This document shows, piece by piece, positions 1 to 7,444 of a stretch of DNA of 11,767 nt. The stretch comes from an uncultured Porphyromonas sp. (lineage in GTDB: Bacteria > Bacteroidota > Bacteroidia > Bacteroidales > Porphyromonadaceae). The number at the start of each line of letters is the position of its first letter. Position 1 is the stretch's first letter. Below the pieces are notes generated by a model. That model saw nothing but the letters and a program-made list of their open reading frames with translations, ran no database searches and was not told where the DNA came from. Both the position numbers and the translations under genes were made by a program. The stretch covers positions 1-11,767 of the forward strand of contig CAMCJO010000032.1 of NCBI GenBank assembly GCA_945875135.1. The letters run 5' to 3'.

Positions 1-45
1 ACACACTGCATATCGTCGGCAGCGTCAGATGTGTATAAGAGACAG
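1..45 (+). other. Illumina Nextera adapter and i5 index (not genomic)
   Basis: Bases 1-4 (ACAC) match the end of the P5 flow-cell oligonucleotide. Bases 5-12 (ACTGCATA) match the Nextera i5 index known as S506/N506. Bases 13-26 (TCGTCGGCAGCGTC) are the Nextera read-1 adapter, and 27-45 (AGATGTGTATAAGAGACAG) are the 19-bp Tn5 mosaic end used in tagmentation. The order and junctions are exactly those of a Nextera library molecule, so this is untrimmed library sequence at a contig end and not a natural Tn5 relic. Anything predicted to start here is artefactual, including the reading frame at 29-220. Confidence 0.97.
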
Positions 46-313
46 ATATATAATGTATCAGCCCTGCCGTCCTTCACGACACCCCTATGCCTCTATTTGT
101 GGCAACAACGACTTTTGCTGCATCTCCACAGGAGATCTAGAAAATCCCCACGTGGATACTTCTCTTTTCGCCAAAGAGGTCTGTCCCAGTAGTCGCACTA
201 TTAGCCTCTCTATCAGATGATAATCGATGACCGCTTTATCTCCAAAAGCCGTTCCCGCACCACTTAAAGAGACTTTAATATAGAGGTTTTTCGCAGATTA
301 GAGGGGCTTAGAG
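46..313. other. non-coding region upstream of the envelope operon
   Basis: No reading frame here looks like a protein; the only open frame of note begins inside the adapter and has no recognisable motif. The stretch holds the palindromic repeat at 122-187, and the promoter of the next gene follows it. From 188 to 313 I see nothing beyond AT-rich runs. Whatever gene lay to the left is lost at the contig end. Confidence 0.7.
122..187. repeat. 22-bp-period palindromic repeat, copy A
   Basis: The centre is a perfect 8-bp palindrome, CCACGTGG, at 148-155. Exactly 22 bases upstream is a degenerate unit, CCACAGGA (126-133), whose surrounding ATCTCC/GGAGAT can form a 6-bp hairpin (122-127 with 131-136). 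About one unit downstream is a still more degenerate CCAAAGAGG (171-179). The whole block aligns unit by unit, in the same orientation, with 11699-11764; after the shared CACGTGGAT the two copies run on as ACTTCTCTTTTC and GTTTTTCTTTTT, differing only by transitions. It lies about 150 bp upstream of the promoter of the next gene. The role is unknown: a dispersed repeat or a phased protein-binding site are both possible. Confidence 0.7.
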
Positions 314-345
314 TTGCTTTGTATCAATACTTTTTCATACCTTTG
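314..345 (+). promoter_or_regulatory. Bacteroidetes-type promoter for the envelope operon
   Basis: TACCTTTG at 338-345 matches the Bacteroidetes -7 consensus TAnnTTTG. Upstream lie TTG at 314-316 and TTTG at 318-321, candidates for the -33 element, with 21 or 16 bases between. Transcription would start near 350-355, giving a leader of about 145 nt before the ATG at 498. The consensus is established for the group; use of this copy is inferred. Confidence 0.6.
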
Positions 346-497
346 TGACAGCAGATATAGTGAGATAGTCTGCTCGGCTCCCCTCTAGAAGGTGTTTTCT
401 TTGGAGCATCTACCAAATATAAAGGAGTGAGGTGAGACTGTCTTCTATTTGTACACCAACTTTACTAAGCATTATCAACCAATTTAATAGTTCGACT

Positions 498-2747
498 ATG
501 AATAAAAAAATCCTACTTCTATGTACGGCTCTTGTAGCTCTTCTGAGCTTCAACGGGGCTAAGGCACAGGTCAAGGATGCGAGCGTCACCGTGGGTGGTG
601 GCTTTCAGTATGAATTCCTTGACGATGCTCTCAACATCGACAACGCTATGCTATGGGGCGTACGCGCTGGCTTCGGCTTCGGCCCGATCGTAGAGCTACG
701 TGGTGTCTATGATCGCTCTTTCGGCATCAAGTCTAAGCTCAACGGCAATGAGTGGAACGTAGATCCGATCTTCAAGGAGCAGATGAGCAATCGCAAGATC
801 GACATCGAGCGCTATGGTGCTGAGCTGAAGTTCAACCTCCTCGATGGCTACATCCTAGCTCCTTACCTACTCGTCGGTGGTGGTATCCAAAACATGAAGT
901 ACGAGCTACCTATCGCTGATCAGAAGATCGAGACGATGAAGACTGATCACCTATACTTCTCTGGAGCACTAGGCTTTAAGATCAATCTAGCACCTCGTGT
1001 CGCCCTCGACCTATCAGGTAACTACCTAGGCTTCCGCACAGATCTACTCAACCCATACGTCAATCTAGAAAAGGCTAGTCAGAAGGTCGACAAGCATGGT
1101 CTAGCTCTGATGAACAACTTCTCAGCTCGTGCTGGTCTCTCTGTCTACCTCGGTGGCTACGACCCCAGAGGTGGTAACGAGGTAAGCCGTGCTTACAGAG
1201 ACTTCTTCTCAAACGGCTTCCGTGGTATGGTCTTCACGATCGAGCCCTCTATCCTATATATGGACTTCAATCAGAACTCTTACTGGAACACACGTGACTC
1301 TTGGTTCTATGGTGGTCAGGTAGGTGTAGACTTCAACAACACCTTTGGCGTACGTGGATTCTACTACCAAGCTGGTAAGCCTGGCAAGAAGCTCAACTTC
1401 GACTTTGACAAAGAGTGCGCTATGTACGGTGGTTACTTCACCGGTCGTCTCAACCTGCCTCGTGGCGTGACACCTTACATCAACCTCGGTGCTGGTTATC
1501 TCGATGCCAAGCTCTCTGAGAAGGCTACTGAGCTAGACAAGGCTAACCTACATGACGTTGTCTTCGGTATGGCTGGTATCGGTCTAGAGGTACCCCTCTT
1601 CCGCTATGTCAGCGTATTCGGTAGTGCAAACTTCATCGCACACCCAGCTCCTGGCGTCAAGACAACCACAATCACTAAGAGATCTGAAATCCTCGCTAAG
1701 AACATGGCTTATCAGTTCGGTGTACGCTTTAACCTAGGCAAGCCCGCTCGTCACTACCAGTTTGACACAACTGTAGACGAGGAGGTCCAGGATAAGATCA
1801 ACGAGATGCGAGATAAGGAGTATCGCGAGTATCGTGAGTACCACTACTATGGTCAGGATCGTGACAATGATGAGTATGTACGCATGACTCCATCTGAGAT
1901 CGAGGATATGGCACAGCGCATCATCGACCGCAACCGCACCAACAAGAAGGGTCACTCCTGCCAGAAGGGCAACGTCAACCGTCAGCCCAACGATGACGCT
2001 CTTACTCCACTAGAGCGCGAGCTAGTACACGCCCTCATCGGCAATTCGCCTCAGTACATCGCTCAGCAGCAGATGCTCGCTAATGAGCAGGTAAAGGCTC
2101 AGAGCGCTACGACTACGACAACTACGACTGAGCTAACTGAGCAAAACGAGAAGATCCTCGATCGTCTCGATGCACTTGATAGAAAGATCGAGCAGAGCAA
2201 TCAGATGCGTTCACAGCAGCCCGCCTCTACGACGACTGTTGTAACGACACCTCCTACGCACCCTGCTTATCAGACTCCTGCTGCATCATCTGCAGTAGCT
2301 ATGGATAGCAATGCAACTCCCGTTGACAAGAACTCTAATAGTCTCCTCAAGCTGAACTCTGTAGGTCTACTCATAGGTACCAACCTCGTAAAGCCTGAGC
2401 AGGAGAACCTCTTCGGTACTTTTGCAATCGGAGCTCGCGCTTTCATGCCTATCAGCAATACGAACCTTGACTTCGTTCCTGAGATCTTCGTAGGCTTTGG
2501 CAAGAAGACTACCCTCGGTATCTCAGGCAACGTTGTTTACAACTTCAACTTTAAGGAGCTAGGTGACTTCGTACCTTATCTAGGTGCTGGTGTCGGTGGC
2601 TTTACAGATACGAAGCTTGGTGTCAACTTCCTCGTTGGTACCTCTTACAAGCTACCACAGCTCAACAGTGCTATATTCCTAGACTACGGTCTACGTCACT
2701 CACTACGCAATCATAGCGTATCTCTCGGATATCGCTTCTACTTCTAA
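498..2747 (+). CDS. multi-domain outer-membrane beta-barrel protein
   Basis: This is a 749-residue exported outer-membrane protein. The ATG at 498 opens a clean signal peptide (MNKKILLL..., cleavage after AKA at 21-23, mature end Gln24). An in-frame GTG at 432 has AGGAG upstream, but it would place 22 residues before the signal peptide, so I reject it. Residues about 24-216 and 241-412 each look like a small OmpA-type barrel of alternating Gly/aromatic strands. Residues about 427-485 are highly charged and Tyr-rich (YREYREY). Next come seven Thr in a row (538-544), a short coiled coil (545-570) and a Pro/Thr-rich spacer. A third barrel-like segment runs from about 619 to a C-terminal Phe (LGYRFYF), the usual end of a barrel protein. 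There is no OmpA peptidoglycan-binding domain; the next gene has one. Barrel boundaries are by eye, the function is structural or porin-like by inference, and I do not recognise a named family. Confidence 0.85.
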   Translation: MNKKILLLCTALVALLSFNGAKAQVKDASVTVGGGFQYEFLDDALNIDNAMLWGVRAGFGFGPIVELRGVYDRSFGIKSKLNGNEWNVDPIFKEQMSNRKIDIERYGAELKFNLLDGYILAPYLLVGGGIQNMKYELPIADQKIETMKTDHLYFSGALGFKINLAPRVALDLSGNYLGFRTDLLNPYVNLEKASQKVDKHGLALMNNFSARAGLSVYLGGYDPRGGNEVSRAYRDFFSNGFRGMVFTIEPSILYMDFNQNSYWNTRDSWFYGGQVGVDFNNTFGVRGFYYQAGKPGKKLNFDFDKECAMYGGYFTGRLNLPRGVTPYINLGAGYLDAKLSEKATELDKANLHDVVFGMAGIGLEVPLFRYVSVFGSANFIAHPAPGVKTTTITKRSEILAKNMAYQFGVRFNLGKPARHYQFDTTVDEEVQDKINEMRDKEYREYREYHYYGQDRDNDEYVRMTPSEIEDMAQRIIDRNRTNKKGHSCQKGNVNRQPNDDALTPLERELVHALIGNSPQYIAQQQMLANEQVKAQSATTTTTTTELTEQNEKILDRLDALDRKIEQSNQMRSQQPASTTTVVTTPPTHPAYQTPAASSAVAMDSNATPVDKNSNSLLKLNSVGLLIGTNLVKPEQENLFGTFAIGARAFMPISNTNLDFVPEIFVGFGKKTTLGISGNVVYNFNFKELGDFVPYLGAGVGGFTDTKLGVNFLVGTSYKLPQLNSAIFLDYGLRHSLRNHSVSLGYRFYF

Positions 2748-2767
2748 TCAATTATCACTACAACAGT

Positions 2768-3745
2768 ATGACTAAGAAATCAATAATAGTCGGGCTGTGC
2801 GTGATCCTTCTATCAGCTGCTGTCTCCACACCTGTGGAGGCACAGCGTGATAGACGTCAGGCACCTCGCCAGAAGCGCGACCGTACAGAGCGCGTCGAGA
2901 GGAGCGAGCGTGACAGACGTGAGAAAGAGGTAGTAATGACAAAGCAAGAGCTAGCCACGCTCATCAATGCTATAGTCACCGCAGCCGAAGAGGATGAGAT
3001 GAATAATACTTGTCCTCAGCAACGTGACATAACAATCACAAACAATAAGGACAGGGATCTACTCTATCTACTCCTACAGTATCACAACCTCAATGCTATG
3101 AAGGCCACTCCAGTCTACACACAGTCTGGACAGCCTATCAACGTCGGAGGACAGCTCTACTACCCCGCTGGGAGTAATCTTGTCGTAGCTCAGGGTGCTC
3201 AAAGGGCTCAGGCTACTAACGATGCGGACAAGATCAAAGCACTCGAAGAGGAGCTAACTCGCCTCAAGGCAGCTCAGCAGAACCCTCAGCGTGACGATGA
3301 TCAGATAGCTCAGCAACTGGCTGCTCTACGTAATCAGCTCAACGAGCTCGAGAAGGCTTCTGAGAAGGCTCCTGTCTACAACTACGACAACCGTCGGGTG
3401 ATCCACCAAGATCGCTCACGCAACAACGTACAGCTCAGTCGTAGCGTATTCTTTAAGGTCAACTCGGACGTTATCAATGCAGAAGGCCTCGAGGCTGTGC
3501 GCAACGTTGCTGACTTTGTCATCAACGATCCACGCGCCCTCGTACTCGTATACGGCTATGCTAGTATCGATGGCCCCGTAGACTTCAACAACAGGCTCGC
3601 TGCTAAGCGTGCTGCTAGTGTCATCAAGGCACTCCAAGAGGCAGGCGTACCCGCAGCTGCTATCAAGCGTTACGACAATGGTGTCGACACGACACCGGCT
3701 AAGCGCACCGATGCACGCCGTGTAGACATGGACGTCATCTACTAA
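2768..3745 (+). CDS. OmpA-family peptidoglycan-binding protein with coiled coil
   Basis: The 325-residue product probably tethers the outer envelope to peptidoglycan. Its signal peptide ends at VEA (23-25), giving Gln26 as the mature end. A strongly basic/acidic stretch (27-53, rich in RDR and ERSER) follows. Residues about 151-205 form a heptad-type coiled coil (IKALEEELTRLKAAQ...), suggesting oligomerisation. The C-terminal domain, about 225-325, is OmpA-like: VFFKVNSDVI opens it, NNRLAAKRAASVIKAL (274-289) carries the conserved Arg281, and DARRVDMDVIY closes it. The ligand aspartate is less clear: Asp268 sits two residues nearer the Arg than in E. coli OmpA. No beta-barrel is present. The gene starts 20 bases after the barrel gene with no promoter between, so the two are probably co-transcribed and may act as a split OmpA. 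Cys11 is not in a good lipobox, so I do not call it a lipoprotein. Confidence 0.88.
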   Translation: MTKKSIIVGLCVILLSAAVSTPVEAQRDRRQAPRQKRDRTERVERSERDRREKEVVMTKQELATLINAIVTAAEEDEMNNTCPQQRDITITNNKDRDLLYLLLQYHNLNAMKATPVYTQSGQPINVGGQLYYPAGSNLVVAQGAQRAQATNDADKIKALEEELTRLKAAQQNPQRDDDQIAQQLAALRNQLNELEKASEKAPVYNYDNRRVIHQDRSRNNVQLSRSVFFKVNSDVINAEGLEAVRNVADFVINDPRALVLVYGYASIDGPVDFNNRLAAKRAASVIKALQEAGVPAAAIKRYDNGVDTTPAKRTDARRVDMDVIY

Positions 3746-3799
3746 TGGACTGCAGACTACCCCGTCAAGGGTAGCTCAAGCAATCTTAGATAATATAGA

Positions 3800-3834
3800 G
3801 AGGAGGAGAGCTCACGAGCTTTCCTCCTTTTTTT
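3800..3834 (+). terminator. intrinsic terminator of the envelope operon
   Basis: GGAGGAGAGCT (3802-3812) pairs with AGCTTTCCTCC (3817-3827) in an 11-bp stem with one G-U pair and a CACG loop. Seven T residues (3828-3834) follow. A smaller hairpin, CTACCC/GGGTAG (3757-3762 with 3769-3774), lies just before it, after the stop codon. This ends the two-gene unit and separates it from clpB. Confidence 0.92.
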
Positions 3835-3851
3835 CTGTCTTGTCTTCACGC

Positions 3852-3914
3852 CAACAGCCAACAGCTAACAGCTAACAGCCAACAGCTAACGGCTAACGGC
3901 CAACAGCTAACGGC
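3852..3914. repeat. 7-bp tandem array, YAACRGC x 9
   Basis: Nine contiguous heptamers run without interruption, followed by a partial unit (CAACTAA, 3915-3921). In order they read CAACAGC, CAACAGC, TAACAGC, TAACAGC, CAACAGC, TAACGGC, TAACGGC, CAACAGC, TAACGGC. Only the first (C/T) and fifth (A/G) positions vary, always by transition. The array lies between the terminator and clpB. It is non-coding and shares CYAAC with the array at 11598-11646. The role is unknown; heptamer repeats of this kind can change unit number by slippage. Confidence 0.95.
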
Positions 3915-3993
3915 CAACTAAGACAATTTGTCACACGCTTCTATCCTTTGGCACATCAGTTGCTCGAGGTAGTCAGAATCAAACCTTAAAAAC

Positions 3994-6588
3994 ATGAACA
4001 TAGATAAGTACACCATCAAATCGCAGCGGGTGATCCAAACGATGATCGCCCAAGCGCGTCAGCAGGAGCATCAGGCTCTCGAGCCTATATGCCTCCTAGA
4101 TGCGCTGCTACGTGAGGGACGTGACGTCGTCGAGTATGTCGCTACCAAGGCAGGTGCTTACATGCACCAGATAGAGCAGTCGGTAGCACAGCAACTGGAG
4201 CGTTTGCCTCACGTATCTGGCGGAGAGCCTTACCTCTCTAACCAGACGAACCAAGTACTCACCCAGTCCGAGCAGATAGCTAGTGAGATGGGTGACCAAT
4301 ACATAGCTGTGGAGCATATCTTCCTGGCACTTCTCAAGGTGACCAGTGATACGCGTCAACTACTCCTTGACGCAGGCTTGACCTACGCCGACGCTGAGGC
4401 GGCTATCCGTGAGCTGCGCAAGGGACGCAAGGTAGACTCCGCAACGAGTGATCAGCAGTATAACGCCCTTGGCAAGTATGCTATCAACCTTTGCGAGCGT
4501 GCTCGTGAGGGCAAGCTAGACCCGGTCATAGGTCGTGACGAAGAGATACGTCGTGTCCTACAGATACTCTCTCGTCGCACGAAGAATAACCCTATCCTCG
4601 TCGGTGAGCCTGGTGTCGGTAAGACAGCTATCGCCGAGGGCTTGGCGCACCGTGTCATACGTGGTGACGTGCCTGAGAACCTCAAGGACAAGCTCATCTA
4701 TTCACTCGATATGGGTGCTCTCATAGCAGGAGCGAAGTATCAGGGAGAGTTTGAGGAGCGTCTCAAGTCGGTCGTCAACGAGGTGACCGCTTCTGACGGA
4801 CAGGTCATCCTTTTCATTGATGAGATCCACACACTGGTCGGTGCGGGAGCTTCGCAAGGTGCTATGGATGCGGCAAACATCCTCAAGCCGGCTCTCGCTC
4901 GTGGTGAGCTACGGGCTATCGGAGCCACCACCCTCGATGAGTATCGCAAGTACTTTGAGAAGGACAAAGCTCTCGAGCGTCGCTTCCAGATGGTGATGGT
5001 CGACGAGCCTGACGAGATGAGCAGTATCTCTATCCTAAGAGGTCTGAAGGAGCGGTACGAGAACCACCACAAGGTACGTATCCAAGACGATGCTATCCTA
5101 GCGGCTGTACAGCTGAGCGAGCGATACATCACCGACCGCTTCCTTCCAGACAAGGCGATCGACCTTGTGGACGAGGCTGCTGCACGACTACGCATCCAGA
5201 TAGACTCGATGCCCGAAGAGCTAGACGAGCTGGAGCGTCGTATCAAGCAGCTAGAGATAGAGCGTGAGGCGATCAAACGTGAGCACGACGAGCCTAAGCT
5301 GACGGCTCTCTCCAAGCAGATAGCCGATCTAGAGGAAGAGCGCAATGCGCTGGCTGCTCAGTGGCATGGCGAGAAAGACCTGGTCAATGAGGCACAGCAG
5401 CTGAAGGTCGAGCGTGAGCAAACCTCTATCGAGGCAGACAAAGCGGAGCGACTAGGCGACTACGGTCGTGTGGCTGAGCTACGCTATGGAAGGCTCAAGG
5501 AGATCGACGATCAGATCGCTCAGATTAATCAGAAGCTTGCCGAGCAGCGTGCCTCTGGCACCGCACTGATCACCGAAGAGGTGACAGCCGAAGACATCGC
5601 CGACATTGTAGCTCGCTGGACTGGTATCCCCGTAAGTCGTATGCTCATGAGCGAGCGGGACAAGCTGCTCAACCTAGAGACCGAGCTACACAAGCGTGTT
5701 GTCGGTCAGGAGGAAGCGATCACCGCTATTGCCGATGCGGTACGTCGTAGCCGTGCGGGCTTGCAAGATCCTAATAGGCCGATCGGTTCCTTTATCTTCC
5801 TCGGCACGACCGGTGTCGGTAAGACAGAGGTAGCCAGAGCTTTGGCTGAGTGTCTCTTTGACGACGAGCACATGATGACTCGTATCGATATGAGCGAGTA
5901 TCAGGAGAAGTTTAGCGCGACTCGACTCATCGGAGCGCCTCCTGGCTATGTCGGTTACGATGAGGGCGGACAGCTCACCGAGGCTATCAGGCGTAAGCCT
6001 TACTCTGTTGTGCTCTTTGATGAGATTGAGAAGGCACACCCCGACGTCTTCAACCTACTCCTCCAAGTACTGGACGATGGCAGGCTGACGGACAATAAGG
6101 GGCATGTGGTCAACTTCAAAAACACAATCATCATTATGACCAGCAACCTAGGCTCCGACCTGATCCGTCGCAACTTCGAGCATATCGACGAGCAGAACCG
6201 CGAAGAGATCATCGAGCGAACCGAGGAGGAGGTCAAGACGCTACTCAAGCAGACGATCCGTCCTGAGTTTGTCAACCGTATCGACGAGACCATCGTCTTC
6301 ACGCCGCTGACGAAGGCGCAGATCGCTCAGATCGTACGTCTACAGCTCGACAAGGTAGTTCGTACGCTCCAGGAGAATGGCGTGACACTCCACTACAGTG
6401 ACGCAGCCATCAACCTGCTATCCGAACGGGGCTACGATCCCGAGTTTGGCGCACGTCCTGTCAAGCGTGTCATACAGCGACTCGTCCTCAACGAGCTCTC
6501 GAAGGCGCTCCTAGCTGGTACAGTAGAGCGCACGAAGCCTATCACACTAGATGTGGGGGCTGATGGGCAGCTCACCTTCCTAGAGTAA
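3994..6588 (+). CDS. clpB: ATP-dependent disaggregase ClpB (Hsp104 family)
   Basis: ClpB is a cytosolic AAA+ hexamer that works with DnaK/DnaJ/GrpE to thread polypeptides out of aggregates after heat or other stress. The 864-residue product has normal full length (E. coli: 857). Residues 1 to about 145 are the Clp N domain. The first ATPase has Walker A GEPGVGKT (204-211) and Walker B with Asp276-Glu277. A long charged coiled-coil middle domain spans about 400-530. The second ATPase has Walker A GTTGVGKT (604-611; Thr605 where E. coli has Pro), Walker B with Asp676-Glu677, and the sensor-2 motif GARPVKR (819-825). A C-terminal oligomerisation segment follows. The middle domain and the lack of a ClpP-binding loop signature favour ClpB over ClpA or ClpC. 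It is transcribed alone between two terminators. I saw no CIRCE-type inverted repeat upstream and no well-formed promoter. Confidence 0.98.
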   Translation: MNIDKYTIKSQRVIQTMIAQARQQEHQALEPICLLDALLREGRDVVEYVATKAGAYMHQIEQSVAQQLERLPHVSGGEPYLSNQTNQVLTQSEQIASEMGDQYIAVEHIFLALLKVTSDTRQLLLDAGLTYADAEAAIRELRKGRKVDSATSDQQYNALGKYAINLCERAREGKLDPVIGRDEEIRRVLQILSRRTKNNPILVGEPGVGKTAIAEGLAHRVIRGDVPENLKDKLIYSLDMGALIAGAKYQGEFEERLKSVVNEVTASDGQVILFIDEIHTLVGAGASQGAMDAANILKPALARGELRAIGATTLDEYRKYFEKDKALERRFQMVMVDEPDEMSSISILRGLKERYENHHKVRIQDDAILAAVQLSERYITDRFLPDKAIDLVDEAAARLRIQIDSMPEELDELERRIKQLEIEREAIKREHDEPKLTALSKQIADLEEERNALAAQWHGEKDLVNEAQQLKVEREQTSIEADKAERLGDYGRVAELRYGRLKEIDDQIAQINQKLAEQRASGTALITEEVTAEDIADIVARWTGIPVSRMLMSERDKLLNLETELHKRVVGQEEAITAIADAVRRSRAGLQDPNRPIGSFIFLGTTGVGKTEVARALAECLFDDEHMMTRIDMSEYQEKFSATRLIGAPPGYVGYDEGGQLTEAIRRKPYSVVLFDEIEKAHPDVFNLLLQVLDDGRLTDNKGHVVNFKNTIIIMTSNLGSDLIRRNFEHIDEQNREEIIERTEEEVKTLLKQTIRPEFVNRIDETIVFTPLTKAQIAQIVRLQLDKVVRTLQENGVTLHYSDAAINLLSERGYDPEFGARPVKRVIQRLVLNELSKALLAGTVERTKPITLDVGADGQLTFLE

Positions 6589-6662
6589 AAAGACTAGAGA
6601 GACCAAACAGTTCCCTACGCTTTACTGCACTGCCTGTAGAAAGTGTAACACGAAGAGACTAT

Positions 6663-6700
6663 GAGCACAACTCACTACATCGTGGGTTGTGCTCTTTTTT
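6663..6700 (+). terminator. intrinsic terminator of clpB
   Basis: GAGCACAACTCAC (6663-6675) pairs with GTGGGTTGTGCTC (6682-6694) in a 13-bp stem with one G-U pair and the 6-base loop TACATC. Six T residues (6695-6700) follow. It lies 75 bases after the clpB stop and ends two bases before the next promoter element. Confidence 0.93.
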
Positions 6701-6702
6701 CG

Positions 6703-6710
6703 TACATTTG
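6703..6710 (+). promoter_or_regulatory. Bacteroidetes -7 element for the rsmG operon
   Basis: TACATTTG is an exact match to TAnnTTTG and begins two bases after the clpB terminator T-run. A TTG at 6687-6689, inside the terminator stem, is the only -33-like word and is closer than usual (13 bases between). Transcription would start near 6715-6720. That excludes the in-frame GTG at 6689 and supports the ATG at 6758 as the rsmG start. Confidence 0.55.
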
Positions 6711-6757
6711 TGGGGAGATATGACACTTCTTCCCTTATTAATTGTGCGTTTGTAGAG

Positions 6758-7444
6758 ATGCCCACCACACCAAGCACTACCCCCACGGAGCAATTGGATA
6801 GGCTCCTGAGGCAGTTTCCTGCGCTCTCCCCAACTGCCCAGCAGCAGTTGACCGCTCTCTATCCGCTTTACCAAGAGTGGAACGCACGCATCAACGTCAT
6901 CTCCCGGCAAGACATAGACAATCTCTACCTACACCACGTGATGCACTCACTGGCGCTCGCGTGGCTTCTGCCCGACGAGCCGACCAGCTACACCATTGCT
7001 GACGTGGGCTGTGGCGGTGGCTTCCCCAGCATCCCGCTAGCTATCCTATATCCTCAATATCAGTTCCTGCTGATCGACAGCATTGCCAAGAAGCTCCACG
7101 TAGCTCAGTCCATCGCTGACGAGATAGGCCTAACCAATGTCTCTACGCATCACACCCGTGTCGAGAGTTGCGACCTACGCTGCGACTACATCGTGTCACG
7201 CGCTGCCATGCCTCTGGGACGGCTCTATGAGTACACGCAACACATGCTCCAAGGCTCACAAGCTCCCCACTCCGGCATCTACTGTCTCAAGGGCGGCGAC
7301 CTCAGCGAGGAGATAGCGCAGGCGGGAGTACCCGCACAGCTCACCGCGATCAGTACACTGGCCGACTACCCCGACTACTATCAGGACAAATGGATCGTCT
7401 ATGTCGCCAAGCAGGACAAACCAACTAACAAAAAAGAACTATGA
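6758..7444 (+). CDS. rsmG: 16S rRNA (guanine-527 N7) methyltransferase RsmG
   Basis: RsmG (formerly GidB) uses S-adenosylmethionine to methylate N7 of G527 in 16S rRNA; its loss is known to give low-level streptomycin resistance. From the ATG at 6758 the product has 228 residues (E. coli: 207). The SAM-binding motif I is DVGCGGGFPSIPLAI starting at Asp82, close to the family's DVGSGAGLPGIPLAI. Before it are the family segments EWNARINVIS and LYLHHVMHSLAL. After it come LLIDSIAKKLHV, an acidic-tip strand followed by the Lys-Lys helix, and the characteristic YIVSRAAMPL. The frame extends back to a GTG at 6689, but that codon lies inside the clpB terminator and upstream of the likely transcription start. 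The last codons overlap the next gene in ATGA (7441-7444), which suggests translational coupling. Confidence 0.93.
   Translation: MPTTPSTTPTEQLDRLLRQFPALSPTAQQQLTALYPLYQEWNARINVISRQDIDNLYLHHVMHSLALAWLLPDEPTSYTIADVGCGGGFPSIPLAILYPQYQFLLIDSIAKKLHVAQSIADEIGLTNVSTHHTRVESCDLRCDYIVSRAAMPLGRLYEYTQHMLQGSQAPHSGIYCLKGGDLSEEIAQAGVPAQLTAISTLADYPDYYQDKWIVYVAKQDKPTNKKEL

Noticed and set aside
27..45. Relic of a natural Tn5/IS50 transposon
   Set aside because: The mosaic end is joined to the Illumina adapter and index in exact library order, so it is a tagmentation product.
29..220. 63-codon open frame at the left end
   Set aside because: Its start and first residues lie in the Nextera adapter, and the rest resembles no protein and overlaps the palindromic repeat.
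250..258. CGTTCCCGC shared with 11535-11543
   Set aside because: Nine bases without conserved flanks could easily recur by chance in a window of this size.
3927..3950. Possible clpB promoter: TTTG (3927-3930) and TATCCTTTG (3942-3950)
   Set aside because: The downstream box has three bases, not two, between TA and TTTG, and only 11 bases separate the two elements, too few for the usual spacing.
4740..5345. 201-codon open frame on the minus strand inside clpB
   Set aside because: Its product is Ser/Arg-rich and low in complexity, as expected from the antisense of a charged coiled-coil region; clpB on the other strand is unambiguous.
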